From Sophora flavescens (Eukaryota > Streptophyta > Magnoliopsida > Fabales > Fabaceae), in NCBI GenBank assembly GCA_030762895.1, contig JAUPTC010000098.1, positions 1 through 64,000 of the forward strand: DNA of 64,000 bases, in the 5' to 3' direction. Of this stretch, positions 24,960 through 38,680 are shown piece after piece. Both the position numbers and the translations under genes were made by a program. Under the pieces are notes generated by a model that was given only the letters and a program-made list of their open reading frames with translations, had not been told where the DNA came from and made no database searches. Numbering within the stretch: the stretch's first letter is position 1; every line of letters starts with the position of its first letter.

Positions 24960-27900
24960 TACTTCTTTGGTCCTATTGGAGCCCAAATGGACTAGTTTGA
25001 TCCTAATAGAGCACAATGGACATTTTAGGTCATATAGGACCTAACTGAGCCAATTTGTCCTTCTTTGGTGCTAATGGGACCCAAATGGACTTGTTTGACT
25101 CTAATCGAGCCCAAATGGACTTTTTAGGTCATATAGGACCTAACTGGGCCAATTTGTACTTCTTTGGTCCGAATGGAGCCCAAATGGACTTGTTTGATCC
25201 TAGTAGAGCCCAAATGGACGAGTTAGGTCATAAAGGACCTAACTGGGCCAATTTGTACTTCTTTGGTCCTAATGGAGCCCAAATGGACCTGTTTGATCCT
25301 AATAGAGCCCAAATGGACTTTTTAGGTCATATAGGACCTAATTGGGACAATTTGTACTTCTTTGGTCCTAATGGAGCCCAAATGGACTTGTTTGAGCCCA
25401 ATTAAGGCCCAAATGCACTTTTAGGTCATATAGGACCTAACTGGGCCAATTTGTACTTCTTTGGTCCTAATGGAGCCCAAATGGACTTGTTTGATCCTAA
25501 TAGAGCCAAAATGCACTTTTTAGTTCATATAGGACCTAACTGGGCCAATTTGTACTTCTTTGGTCCTAATGGAGCCCAAATGGGCTTGTTTGATTCTAGT
25601 AGAGCCCAAATGGACTTGTTAGGTCATAAAGGACCTAACTGGGCCAATTTGTACTTCTTTGGTCCTATTGGAGCCCAAATGGACTTGTTTGATCCTAATA
25701 GAGCCAAAATACACTTTTTAGGTCATATAGGACATAACTGGGTCAATTTGTACTTCTTTGGTCCTATTGGAGTCCAAATGGACTTATTTGATCCTAATAA
25801 AGTATAAATGCACTTTTTAGGTCAAATAGGACCTAACTGGGCCGATTTGTACTTCTTTGAACCTATTGGAGCCCAAATGGACTTTGGAGCCCAAATGGAC
25901 TTGTTTGATCCTAATAGAGCCCAAATGAACTTTTTAGGTCATATAGGACCTAACTATGCCAATTTGTACTTCTTTGGTCCTATTAGATCCCTAATGGACT
26001 TGTTTGATCCTAATAGAGCCCAAATGGACTTTTTAGGTCATATAGGACCTAACAGGGCCAATTTGTACTTCTTTGGTCCTATTGGAGCCCAAATGGACTT
26101 GTTTGACCCTAATAGAGCCCAAATGGACTTGTTTGATCCTAATAGAGCCCAAATGGACTTGTTAGGTCATAAAGGACCTAACTGGGCCAATTTGTACTTC
26201 TTTGGTCCCATTGGAGCCCAAATGGACTTGTTTGAGCCCAATTTAGACCAAAATGCACTTTTTAGGTCATAAAGGACCTAACTGGGCCAATTTGTACTTC
26301 TTTGGTCCTATTTGAGCCCAAATGGACTTGTTTGAGCCCAAAAATGTCCAAAATGCACTTTTTGGGTCATATAGGACCTAACTGGGCCAATTTGTACTTC
26401 TTTGGTCCTATTGGAGCCCAAATGGACTTGTTTGATCCTAATAGAGCCAAAATGCACTATTTAGGTCATATAGGACCTAATTGTTCCAATTTGTACTTCT
26501 TTGGTCCTATTGGAGCCCAAATGGACTTGTTTGATCCTAATAGAGCCCAAATGGACTTGTTAGGTCATAAAGGACCTAACTGGGCCAATTTGTACTTCTT
26601 TGGTCCTATTGGAACCCCAATGGACTTGTTTCATCCTAATAGAGCCCATATGGACTTGTTATGTCATAAAGGACCTAGCTGGGCCAATTTGAAATTCTTT
26701 GGTCCTAATGGAGCACAAATGGACCTGTTTGATCTAATAGAGCCCAAATGGACTTTTTAGGTCATAAAGACCTAATACCATTGTACTTCTTTGGTCCTAA
26801 TGGAGCCCAAATGGACTTGTTTGATCCTAATAGAGCCCAAATGGACTTTTTAGGTCATATAGGACCTAATGGGCCAATTTGTACTTCTTTGGTCTATTGG
26901 AGCCCAAATGGACTAGTTTGATCCTAATAGAGCACAATGGACATTTTAGGTCATATAGACCTAAGAGCCAATTTGTCCTTCTTTGGTGCTAATGGAACCC
27001 AAATGGACTTGTTTGACCTAATGAGCCCAAATGGACTTTTAGGTCATATAGACCTAATGGCCAATTTGTACTTCTTTGGTCGAATGGAGCCCAAATGGAC
27101 TTGTTTGATCCTAGTAGAGCCCAAATGGACGAGTTAGGTCATAAAGGACCTAACTGGGCCAATTTGTACTTCTTTGGTCCTAATGGAGCCCAAATGGACC
27201 TGTTTGATCCTAATAGAGCCCAAATGGACTTTTTAGGTCATATAGGACCTAACTGGGGCAATTTGTACTTCTTTGGTCCTAATGGAGCCCAAATGGACTT
27301 GTTTGAGCCCAATTAAGGCCCAAATGCACTTTTAGGTCATATAGGACCTAACTGGGCCAATTTGTACTTCTTTGGTCCTAATGGAGCCCAAATGGACTTG
27401 TTTGATCCTAATAGAGCCAAAATGCACTTTTTAGGTCATATAGGACCTAACTGGGCCAATTTGTACTTCTTTGGTCCTAATGGAGCCCAAATGGGCTTGT
27501 TTGATCCTAGTAGAGCCCAAATGGACTTTTTAGGTCATATATGACCTAACAGGGCCAATTTGTACTTCTTTGGTCCTATTGGAGCCCAAATGGACTTGTT
27601 TGATCCTAATAGAGCCCAAATGGACTTGTTAGGTCATAAAGGACCTAACTGGGCCAATTTGTACTTCTTTGGTCCCATTGGAGCCCAAATGGACTTGTTT
27701 GAGCCCAATTTAGACCAAAATGCACTTTTTAGGTCATAAAGGACCTAACTGGACCAATTTGTACTTCTTTGGTCCTATTTGAGCCCAAATGGACTTGTTT
27801 GAGCCCAAAAATGTCCAAAATGTACTTTTGGGTCATATAGGACCTAATGGGCCAATTTGTACTCTTTGGTCTATTGGAGCCCAAATGGACTTGTTTGATC

Positions 27901-28020
27901 CTAATAGAGCCAAAATGCACTTTTTAGGTCATATAGGACCTAATTGTTCCAATTTGTACTTCTTTGGTCCTATTGGAGCCCAAATGGACTTGTTTAATCC
28001 TAATAGAACCCAAATGGACT
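24960..28020 (+). repeat. Duplicated ~1.9-kb segment with an internal deletion in copy 2
   Basis: Copy 1 starts about 24960 and copy 2 about 26880. Shared rare markers include TTCTTTGGTGCTAATGG (25061 and 26979), AAATGGACGAGTTAGG (about 25.2 and 27.1 kb), GAGCCCAATTTAGACC (about 26.2 and 27.7 kb) and GAGCCCAAAAATGTCC (about 26.3 and 27.8 kb). The first markers are 1918 bp apart, the last about 1.48 kb apart, because copy 2 lacks about 0.4 kb equivalent to roughly 25.6-26.0 kb. Copy 2 also has many single-base deletions. Confidence 0.82.
26710..27090 (+). other. Deletion-rich block, 26.7-27.1 kb
   Basis: GATCTAATAG, ATAAAGACCTAATACC, ATAGACCTAAGAGCC and similar single-base losses. The sister segment near 24.7-25.2 kb keeps the complete sequence. 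Confidence 0.75.
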
Positions 28021-28720
28021 TTTAGGTCATATAAGACCTAATGGGCCAATTTGTACTTCTTTGGTCCTATTGGAGCCCAAATGGACTTGTTTGATCCTAA
28101 TAGAGCCAAATGACTTTTTAGGTCATATAGACCTAATAGCCAATTTGTACTTCTTTGGTCTATTGGAGCCCAAATGGACTTGTTTGATCCTAATAGAGCC
28201 AAATGGACTTTTAGGTCATAATGGACCTAACTGTGCCAATTTGTACTTCTTTGGTTCTATTGGAGCCCAAATGGACTTGTTTGATCCTAATAGAGCCCAA
28301 ATGGACTTTTGGACCTAAGCCAAAACAATTGTAATTCTTTGGTCCTAATGGAGCCCAAATGGACTTGTTTGAACCTAATAGAGCCCAAATGGACTTTTTA
28401 GGTCATATAAGACCTAATGCCAATTTGTACTTCTTTGGTCTATTGGAGCCCAAATGGACTTGTTTGATCCTAATAGAGCCAAAATGGACTTTTAGGTCAT
28501 ATAGGACCTAACTGGGCCAATTTGTACTTCTTTGGTCTATTGGAGCCCAAATGGACTTGTTTGATCCTAATAGAGCCCAAATGGACTTTTTAGGTCATAT
28601 AGACCTAACTACGTCAATTTGTACTTCTTTGGTCCTATTGGAGCCCAAATGGACTTGTTTGATCCTAATAGGTCCTAATGGACTTTTAGGTCATATAAGA
28701 CCTAACTGGGCCAATTTGTA
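27820..28720 (+). other. Deletion-rich block, 27.8-28.7 kb
   Basis: Repeated losses of one base from CC, GG, CCC and the T-run (GGTCTATTGG, GAGCCAAATGG, CTTTTAGG, CCTAATGGGCC). The remaining order of monomers is normal. Confidence 0.72.
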
Positions 28721-28989
28721 CTTCTTTGGTCCTATTGGAGCCCAAATGGACATGTTTGATCATAATAGAGCCCAAATGGACTTGTTAGGTCATAAAGGAC
28801 CTAACTGTGCCAATTTGTACTTCTTTGGTCCTATTGGAGCCCAAATGGACTTGTTTGATCCTAATAGAGCCCAAATGGACTTTTTAGGTCATATAGGACC
28901 TAACTAGGTCAATTTGTACATCTTTGGTCCTATTGGAGCCCAAATGGACTTGTTTGATCCTAATAGGTCCTAATGGACTTTTTAGGTCA

Positions 28990-31900
28990 TATTGGACCTA
29001 ACTGGGCCAATTTGTACTTCTTTGGTCCAAATGGAGTCCAAATGGACTTTGTTCTATCCTAATAGAGCCCAAATGGACTTTTTAGGTCATATAGGACCTA
29101 ACTGGGCCAATTTGTACTTCTTTGGTCCTATTGGAGCCGAAATGGACTTGTTTGATCTTAATAGAGGCAAAATGAACTTTTAAGGTCATATAGGACCTAA
29201 CTGGGCCAATTTGTACTTCTTTGGTCCTATTGGAGGCCAAATGGACTTGTTTGATCCTAATAGAGCCCCAATGGACTTGTTTGATCCTAATAGAGCCCAA
29301 ATGGACTTGTTAGGTCATAAAGGACCTAACTGGGACTATTTGTACTTCTTTGGTCCTATTGGAGTCCAAATGGACTTGTTTGATCCTAATAGAGCCCAAA
29401 TGGACTTTTTAGGTCATATAGGACCTAACTGGGCCAATTTGTACTTCTTTGGTCCTAATGGAGCCCTAATGGACTTGTTTGACACTAATAGAGCCCAACT
29501 GGACATTTTATGTCATAAAGGACCTAGTTGTGCCAATTTGTACTTCTTTGGTCTTATTGGAGCCCAAATGGACTTGTTTGATCCTAATAGAGCCCAAATG
29601 GACTTGTTTGTTCCCAATAGAGCCAAAATGCACTTTTTAGGTCATATAGGACCTAACTGTGCCAATTTGTACCTCTTTGGTCCTATTGGAGCCCAATTGG
29701 ACTTGTTTGATCCTAATAGATCCCAAATGGACTTTTTAGGTCATATAGGACCTAACTGGGCTAATTTGTACTTATTTGGTCCTAATGGAGCCCAAATGGA
29801 CTTGTTTGACCCTAATAGAGCCCAAATGGACTTTTTAGGTCATATATGACCTAACTGGGCCAATTTGTAATTCTTTGGTCCTAATGGACCCCAAATGGAC
29901 TTGTTTGAGCCCAATTAAGGCCAAAAAGCACTATAAATGACATATAGGACCTAACTGGGCCAATTTGTACTTCTTGGGTCCTAATGGAGCCCAAATGGAC
30001 TTGTTTGATCCTAATAGAGCTCAACTGGACATTTTAGGTCATATAGGACCTAACTGGGCCAATTTGTACTTCTTTGGTCCTATTGGAGCCCAAATGGACT
30101 TGTTTGATCCTAATGGAGCCAAAATGGACTTTTTAGGTCATATAGGACCTAACTGGGCCAATTTGTACTTCTTTGTTCCTATTGGAGCCCAAATGGACTT
30201 GTTTGATCCTAATAGAGCCAAAATGGACTTGTTAGGTCATATAGGACCTAACTGGGCCAATTTGTACTTCTTTGGTCTATTGGAGCCCAAATGGACTTTT
30301 TGAGCCCAATTAAGGCCAAAATGCACTTTTAGGTCTGGCTATTCCAAATGACTTGTTTGATCATAATCGAGCCCAAATGGACTTGTTTGATCCTAAAAGA
30401 GCCAAAATACACTTTTTAGGTCATATAGACCTAACGGCCAATTTGTACTTCTTGTCTATTGAGCCCAAATGGACTTGTTTGAACCTAATAGAACCCAAAT
30501 GGACTTTTAGGTCATATAGGACCTAATGGCCAATTTGTACTTCTTTGGTCCTAATGGAGCCCAAATGGACTTGTTTGATCCTAATAGAACCCAAATGGAC
30601 TTTTTAGGTCATATAGGACCTAACTGGGCCAATTTGTACTTCTTTGGTCCTATTGGAGCCCAAATGGACTTGTTAGACCCTAAAAGATCCCAAATGGACT
30701 TTTTAGGTCATATAGGACCTCACTGGGCCAATTTGTACTTCTTTGGTCCTATTGTAGCCCAAATGGACTTGTTTGATCCTAATAGAGCCCAAATGGACTT
30801 GTTAGGTCATAAAGGACCTAACTGGGCCAATTTGTACTTCTTTGGTCCTATTGGAGCCCAAATGGACTTGTTTGATCCTAATAGAGCCAAATGGACTTTT
30901 TAGGTCATATAGGTCCTAACTAGGCCAATTTGTACTTCTTTGGTCCTATTGGAGCCCAAATGGACTTGTTTGATCCTAATTGGTCCTAATGGACTTTTTA
31001 GGTCATATAGGACCTAACTGGGCCAATTTGTACTTCTTTGGTCCAAATGGAGTCCAAATGGACTTTGTTTGATCCTAATAGAGCCCAAATGGACTTTTTA
31101 GGTCATATAGGACCTAACTGGGCCAATTTGTACTTCTTTGGTCCTATTGGAGCCCAAATGGACTTGTTTGATCTTAATAGAGGCAAATTGCACTTTTTAG
31201 GTCATATAGGACCTAACTGGGCCAATTTGTACTTCTTGGTCTATTGGACGCCAAATGGACTTGTTTGATCCTAATAGAGCCCCAATGGCCTTGTTTGATC
31301 CTAATAGAGCCCAAATGGACTTGTTAGGTCATAAAGGACCTAACTGGGACAATTTGTACTTCCTTGGTCCTATTGGAGCCCAAATGGACTTGTTTGATCC
31401 TAATAGAGCCCAAATGGACTTTTTAGGTCATATAGGACCTAACTGGGCCAATTTGTACTTCTTTGGTCCTAATGGAGCCCTAATGGACTTGTTTGACCCT
31501 AATAGAGCCCAAATGGACTTTTTATGTCATAAAGGACCTAATTGTGCGAATTTGTACTTCTTTGGTCTTATTGGAGCCCAAATGGACTTGTTTGATCCTA
31601 ATAGACCAAATGGACTTGTTTGTTCCCAATAGAGCCAAAATGCACTTTTTAGGTCATATAGGACCTAACTGTGCCAATTTGTACCTCTTTGGTCCTATTG
31701 GAGCCCAATTGGACTTGTTTGATCCTAATAGATCCCAAATGGACTTTTTAGGTCATATAGGACCTAACTGGGCTAATTTGTACTTATTTGGTCCTAATGG
31801 AGCCCAAATGGACTTGTTTGACCCTAATAGAGCCCAAATGGACTTTTTAGGTCATATATGACCTAACTGGGCCAATTTGTACTTCTTTGGTCCTAATGGA

Positions 31901-32330
31901 CCCCAAATGGACTTGTTTGAGCCCAATTAAGGCCAAAATGCACTTTTAGGTCATATAGGACCTAACTGGGCCAATTTGTACTTCTTGGGTCCTAATGGAG
32001 CCCAAATGGACTTGTTTGATCCTAATAGAGCCCAATGGACATTTTAGGTCATATAGGACCTAATGGGCCAATTTGTACTTCTTTGGTTCTATTGGAGCCC
32101 AAATGGACTTGTTTGATCCTAATGGAGCCAAAATGGACTTTTAGGTCATATAGGACCTAATGGGCCAATTTGTACTTCTTTGTCTAATGGAGCCCAAATG
32201 GACTTGTTTGATCCTAATAGAGCCAAATGCACTTTTAGGTCATATATGACCTAATGCCAATTTGTACTTCTTTGGTCCTATTGGAGCCCAAATGGACTTT
32301 TTGAGCCCAATTAAGGCCAAAATGCACTTT
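28990..32330 (+). repeat. Duplicated ~2.0-kb segment
   Basis: Copy 1 (about 28990-30310) and copy 2 (about 31010-32330) share rare markers in the same order. These are GGAGTCCAAATGGACTTTG, GCCCCAATGG, GTTCCCAATAGAGCC (29610 and 31622, offset 2012) and GGACCCCAAATGG followed by the GAGCCCAATTAAGGCC monomer. Parts of the same segment recur at about 38.7-39.5 kb and, shorter, at 34.5-35.4 kb. From about 32.0 kb copy 2 becomes rich in one-base deletions that copy 1 lacks. Confidence 0.82.
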
Positions 32331-33740
32331 TAGGTCATATAGGACCTAACTGTGCCAATTTGTGCTTCTTTGGTCCTATTGGAGCCCAAATGGACTTGTT
32401 TGACCTGTTTTAGGTCATATAGCCACAATTTGTACTTCTTGGTCTATTGAGCCAAATGGACTTGTTTGATCCTAATAACCAAATGGACTTTTAGGTCATA
32501 TAGGACCTAATGGCCAATTTGTACTTCTTTGGTCTAATGGAGCCCAAATGGACTTGTTTGACCTAATAGAGCCAAATGACTTTTAGGTCATATAGACCTA
32601 ATGGGCCAATTTGTACTTCTTTGGTCCAATGGAGCCCAAATGGACTTGTTTGACCCAATAGGCCAAATGGACATTTTAGGTCATATAGACCTAATGGCCA
32701 ATTTGTACTTCTTGGTCTATTGGAGCCCAAATGGACTTGTTGGACCTAATAGATCCAAATGGACTTTTAGGTCATATAGACCTAATGCCAATTGTACTTC
32801 TTGGTCTATTTAGCCAAATGGACTTGTTTGATCCTAATAGAGCCCAAATGGACTTTTTAGGTCATAAAGGACCTAACTGGGCCAATTTGTACTTCTTTGG
32901 TCTATTGGAGCCCAAATGGACTTGTTTGATCCTAATAGAGCCAAATGGACTTTTAGGTCATATAGGTCCTAACTAGGCCAATTTGTACTTCTTGGTCTAT
33001 TGGAGCCCAAATGGATTTGTTTGATCCTAATTGGTCCTAATGGACTTTTTAGGTCATATAGGACCTAATGGGCCAATTTGTACTTCTTTGGTCCCAATGG
33101 AGTCCAAATGGACTTTGTTTGATCCTAATAGAGCCCAAATGGACTTTTAGGTCATATTGACCTAACTGGGCCAATTTGTACTTCTTTGGTCCTATTGGAG
33201 CCCAAATGGACTTGTTTGATCTTAATAGAGCAAATTGCACTTTTTAGGTCAATAGGACCTAACTGGGCCAATTTGTACTTCTTTGGTCCTATTGGAGCCA
33301 AATGACTTGACTAATGAGCCCAATGGACTTGTTTGATCCTAATAGAGCCCAAATGGACTTTTAGGTCATAAAGGACCTAACTGGGACAATTTGTACTTCT
33401 TGGTCCTATTGGAGCCCAAATGGACTTGTTTGATCCTAATAGAGCCCAAATGGACTTTTTAGGTCATATAGGACCTAACTTGGCCAATTTGTACTTCTTT
33501 GGTCCTAATGGAGCCCAAATGGACTTGTTTGACCTAATAGAGCCCAAATGGACATTTTATGTCATATAGGACCTAATTGTGCCAATTTGTACTTCTTTGG
33601 TCTATTGGAGCCCAAATGGACTTGTTTGATCCTAATAGAGCCCAAATGGACTTGTTTGATCCATAGAGCAAAATGACTTTTTAGGTCATATAGACCTAAC
33701 TTGGCCAATTTGTACTTCTTTGGTCCTATTGGAGCGCAAA
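32030..33740 (+). other. Deletion-rich block, 32.0-33.7 kb
   Basis: The longest such block. Monomers are recognisable but commonly 2-10 bases short (ATAGCCACAATTTG, TTCTTGGTCTATTGAGCC, GACCTAATGCC). It follows directly on copy 2 of the 2.0-kb duplication, whose first copy at 30.0-30.3 kb is intact. Confidence 0.75.
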
Positions 33741-34129
33741 TGGACTTGTTTGGTCCTAATAGAGCCCAAATGGACTTTTTAGGTCATATAGGACCTAACT
33801 GGGCCAATTTGTACTTCTTTGGTCCTATTAGAGCCCAAATGGACTTGTTTGATCCTAATAGAGCCCAAATGGACTTTTAGGTCATATAGGACCTAACTGG
33901 GCCAATTTGTACTTCTTGGTCCTATTGGAGCCCAAATGGACTTGTTTGATCCTAATAGAGCCTAAATGGACTTTTTAGGTCATATAGGACCTAACTGGGC
34001 CAATTTGTACTTCTTTGGTCTAATGGAGCCCAAATGGATTGTTTGACCTAAAAGAGCCAAATGGATTTTTAGGTCATATAGGACCCTAATGGGCCAATTT
34101 GTACTTCTTTGGTCCTATTGGAGCCCAAA

Positions 34130-34560
34130 TGGACTTGTTTGATCATAATAGAGCCAAAATGGACTTTTTGGGTCATATAGGACCTAACTGAGCCAATTTG
34201 TACATCTTTGGTCCTAATAGAGCCCAAATGGACTTGTTTGATCCTAATAGAGCCCAAATGGACTTTTTAGGTCATATAGGACCTAACTGGGCCAATTTGT
34301 ACATCTTTGGTCCTAATAGAGCCCAAATGGACTTGTTTGATCCTAATAGAGCCCAAATGGACTTGTTAGGTCATATAGGACCTAATTGTGCCAAATTGTA
34401 CTTCTTTGGTCTTATTGGAGCCCAAATGGACTTGTTTGATCCTAATAGAGCCCAAATGTACTTTTTAGGTCATATAGGACCTAACTGGGCCAATTTGTAC
34501 TTCTTTGGTCCTATTGGAGCCCAAATGGACTTGTTTGATCCTAATAGAGCCCAAATGGAC
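34130..34560 (+). repeat. TACATCTTTGG segment, copy 1 of 5
   Basis: Two successive monomers carry TGTACATCTTTGGTCCTAAT. They are followed by one with CCTAATTGTGCCAAATTG and one with AAATGTACTTTTTAGG. This ordered set recurs at about 37.22-37.65, 41.50-41.93, 43.20-43.60 and 46.66-47.03 kb. Confidence 0.82.
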
Positions 34561-35879
34561 TTTTTAGGTCATATAGGACCTAACTGGGCCAATTTGTACT
34601 TCTTTGGTCCTAATGGAGCCCTAATGGACTTGTTTGGTCCTAGTAGAGCCCAAATGGACATTTTGGGTCATAAAGGACCTAGTTGTGCCAATTTGTACTT
34701 CTTTGGTCTTATTGGAGCCCAAATGGACTTGTTTGATCCTAATAGAGCCCAAATGACCAATAGAGCAAATGGACTTTTAGGTCATATAGGACCTAACTGT
34801 GCCAATTTGTACCTCTTTGGTCCTATTGGAGCCCAAATGGACTTGTTTGATCCTAATAGATCCCAAATGGACTTTTAGGTCATATAGGACCTAACTGGGC
34901 TAATTTGTACTTATTTGGTCTAATGGAGCCCAAATGGACTTGTTTGACCTAATAGAGCCCAAATGGACTTTTTAGGTCATATGACCTAATGGGCCAATTT
35001 GTAATTCTTTGGTCTAATGGACCCCAAATGGACTTGTTTGAGCCTAATAAGGCCAAATGGACTTTTAGGTCATAGAGGACCTAATGGGCCAATTTGTACT
35101 TCTTTGGTCTAATGGAGCCCAAATGGACTTGTTTGATCCTAATAGAGCCCAAATGGACTTTTTAGGTCATATAGGACCTAACTGGGCCAATTTGTACTTC
35201 TTTGGTCCTATTGGAGCCCAAATGGACTTGTTTGATCCTAATGGAGCCAAATGGACTTTTTAGGTCATATAGACCTAATGGGCCAATTTGTACTTCTTTG
35301 TTCCTATTGGAGCCCAAATGGACTTGTTTGATCCTAATAGAGCCAAAATGGACTTTTAGGTCATATATGACCTAACTGGGCCAATTTGTACTTCTTTGGT
35401 CCTATTGGAGCCCAAATGGACTTTTTGACCTAATAAGGCCAAATGCACTTTTTAGGTCATATAGGACCTAATGTGCCAATTTGTGCTTCTTTGGTCCTAT
35501 TGGAGCCCAAATGGACTTGTTTGATCCAAATAGAGCCCAAATGGACTTGTTTGATCCTAATAGAGCCAATCACTTTTAGGTCATATAGGACCTAACTGTG
35601 CCAATTTGTACTTCTTTGGTCCTATTGGAGCCCAAATGGACTTGTTTGAACCTAATAGAACCCAAATGGACTTTTTAGGTCAAATAGGACCTAACTGGGC
35701 CAATTTGTACTTCTTTGGTCCTAATGGAGCCCAAATAGACTTGTTTGATCCTAATAGAGCCCAAATGGACTTTTTAGGTCATATAGGACCTAACTGGGCC
35801 AATTTGTACTTCTTTGGTCGAATGGAGCCCAAATGGACTTGTTTGAGCCCAATTAAGGCCAAATGGACATTTTAGGTCA

Positions 35880-36590
35880 TATAGGACCTAATGGGCCAAT
35901 TTGTACTTCTTTGGTCTATTGGAGCCCAAATGGACTTGTTTGACCTAATAGATCCCAAATGACTTTTAGGTCATATAGACCTAAGCCAATTACCTTGGTC
36001 TATGAGCCAAATGGACTTGTTTGATCCTAATAGAGCCCAAATGGACTTTTAGGTCATAAAGACCTACGCCAATTTGTACTTCTTTGGTCCTATTGGAGCC
36101 CAAATGGACTTGTTTGATCCTAATAGAGCCAAATGGACTTTTTAGGTCATATAGGTCCTAACTAGGCCAATTTGTACTTCTTTGGTCCTATTGGAGCCCA
36201 AATGGACTTGTTTGATCCTAATTGGTCCTAATGGACTTTTTAGGTCATATAGGACCTAACTGGGCCAATTTGTAATTATTTGGTCCTAATGGAGTCCAAA
36301 TGGACTTGTTTGATCTAATAGAGCCCAAATGGACTTTTTAGGTCATATGGACCTAATGGGCCAATTTGTACTTCTTTAGTCCTATTGGAGCCCAAATGGA
36401 CTTGTTTGATCTTAATAGGCAAATGGACTTTTAGGTCAATAGACCTAACTGGGCCAATTTGTACTTCTTGGTCTATTGGAGCCAAATGGACTTTTTGACC
36501 TAATAGAGCAATGGACTTGTTTGATCCTAATAGAGCCCAAATGGACTTTTAGGTCATAAAGGACCTACTGGGCCAATTTGTACTACCTTG
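35880..36590 (+). other. Deletion-rich block, 35.9-36.6 kb
   Basis: AAGCCAATTACCTTGGTC, AAAGACCTACGCC and GACCTAATAGAGCAATGG show dense small deletions. The equivalent higher-order segments at 38.0 and 40.4 kb are largely intact. Confidence 0.72.
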
Positions 36591-37145
36591 GTCCTATTGG
36601 AGCCCAAATGGACTTGTTTGATCCTAATAGAGCCCAAATGGACTTTTTAGGTCATATAGGACCTAACTTGGCCAATTTGTACTTCTTTGGTCCTAATGGA
36701 GCCCAAATGGACTTGTTTGACCCTAATAGAGCCCAACTGGACATTTTATGTCATAAAGGACCTAATTGTGCCAATTTGTACTTCTTTGGTCCTATTGGAG
36801 CCCAAATGGACTTGTTTGATCCCAATAGAGCCAAAATGCACTTTTTAGGTCATATAGGACCTAACTGTGCCAATTTGTACTTCTTTGTTCCTATTGGAGC
36901 CCAAATGGACTTGTTTGATCCTAATACAGCCCAAATGGACTTCTTAGGTTATATAGGACCTAACTGGGCCAATTTGTACTTCTTTGGTCCTATTAGAGCC
37001 CAAATGGACTTGTTTGATCCTAATAGAGCCCAAATGGACATGTTAGGTCATAAAGGACCTAACTGGGCCAATTTGTACTTCTTTGGTCTATGCCAATGCT
37101 TTCTTTTGGTCCTAATGGAGCCCAAATGGACATGTTTGACCTAAA
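36585..37145 (+). repeat. Higher-order block A, copy 1 (also 40785-41160 and 42485-43135)
   Basis: The ordered variants are TACTACCTTGG, CTTGGCCAATTTG, CAACTGGACATTTTATG, GATCCCAATAGAGCC, TTCTTTGTTCC, CTAATACAGCCC and GGACTTCTTAGGTTATATAGG. They recur at 42485-43135 in the same order; 40785-41160 shares the first part. In this copy the end is damaged: 37084-37105 reads TCTATGCCAATGC where the other copies hold complete monomers. Confidence 0.78.
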
Positions 37146-37220
37146 AGAGCCAAAATGGATTTTTAGGTCATATAGACCTTTGGGCCAATTTGTACTTCTT
37201 TGGTCCTATTGGAGCCCAAA

Positions 37221-37650
37221 TGGACTTGTTTGATCATAATAGAGCCAAAATGGACTTTTTGGGTCATATAGGACCTAACTGAGCCAATTTGTACATCTTT
37301 GGTCCTAATAGAGCCCAAATGGACTTGTTTGATCCTAATAGAGCCCAAATGGACTTTTTAGGTCATATAGGACCTAACTGGGCCAATTTGTACATCTTTG
37401 GTCCTAATAGAGCCCAAATGGACTTGTTTGATCCTAATAGAGCCCAAATGGACTTGTTAGGTCATATAGGACCTAATTGTGCCAAATTGTACTTCTTTGG
37501 TCTTATTGGAGCCCAAATGGACTTGTTTGATCCTAATAGAGCCCAAATGTACTTTTTAGGTCATATAGGACCTAACTGGGCCAATTTGTACTTCTTTGGT
37601 CCTATTGGAGCCCAAATGGACTTGTTTGATCCTAATAGAACCCAAATGGA
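37221..37650 (+). repeat. TACATCTTTGG segment, copy 2 of 5
   Basis: Same ordered marker monomers as at 34.1 kb, offset 3091 bp. The preceding TTTTTGGGTCATATAGG and CTAACTGAGCC markers are also shared. Confidence 0.82.
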
Positions 37651-38199
37651 CTTTTTAGGTCATATAGGACCTAACTGGCCCAATTTGTACTTCTTTGGTC
37701 CTATTGGAGCCCAAATGGACTTGTTGGACCCTAATAGATCCCAAATGGACTTTTTAGGTCATATAGGACCTCACTCGGGCAATTTGTACTTCTTTGGTCC
37801 TATTGTAGCCCAAATGGACTTGTTTGATCCTAATAGAGCCCAAATGGACTTGTTAGGTCATAAAGGACCTAACTGGGCCAATTTGTACTTCTTTGGTCCT
37901 ATTGGAGCCCAAATGGACTTGTTTGATCCTAATAGAGCCAAATGGACTTTTTAGGTCATATAGGTCCTAACTAGGCCAATTTGTACTTCTTTGGTCCTAT
38001 TGGAGCCCAAATGGACTTGTTTGATCCTAATTGGTCCTAATGGACTTTTTAGGTCATATAGGACCTAACTGGGCCAATTTGTACTTCTTTGGTCCAAATG
38101 GAGTCCAAATGGACTTTGTTTGATCCTAATAGAGCCCAAATGGACTTTTTAGGTCATATAGGACCTAACTGGGCCAATTTGTACTTCTTTGGTCTTTGG

Positions 38200-38680
38200 A
38201 GCCCAAATGGATTGTTTCCTAATAGAGCCAAATGGACTTTTTAGGTCATATAGGACCCAATGGGCCAATTTGTACTTCTTTGGTCTATTGGAGCCCAAAT
38301 GGACTTGTTTGATCTAATAGAGCCAAATGGACTTTTTGGTCATATAGGACCTAACTGAGCCAATTTGTACTTCTTTGGTCTAATCGAGCCCAAATGGACT
38401 TGTTGGATCCTAATAGAGCCCAAATGGACTTTTAGGTCATATAGGACCTAATGGCCAATTTGTACATCTTGGTCTAATGGAGCCCAAATGGACTTGTTTG
38501 ATCCTAATAGAGCCAAATGGACTTTTAGGTCATATAGGACCTATTGGCCAAATTGTACTTCTTTGGTCTTATTGGAGCCCAAATGGACTTGTTTGATCCT
38601 AATAGAGCCCAAATGGACTTTTAGGTCATATAGGACCTAATGGGCCAATTTGTACTTCTTGGTCTATTGGAGCCCAAATG
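38200..38680 (+). other. Deletion-rich block, 38.2-38.7 kb
   Basis: GGTCTTTGGAGCCC, GGATTGTTTCC and GATCTAATAGAGCC show dense single-base losses. The markers TACATCTTGG and CAAATTGTAC still identify it as a damaged copy of the TACATCTTTGG segment. Confidence 0.7.
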
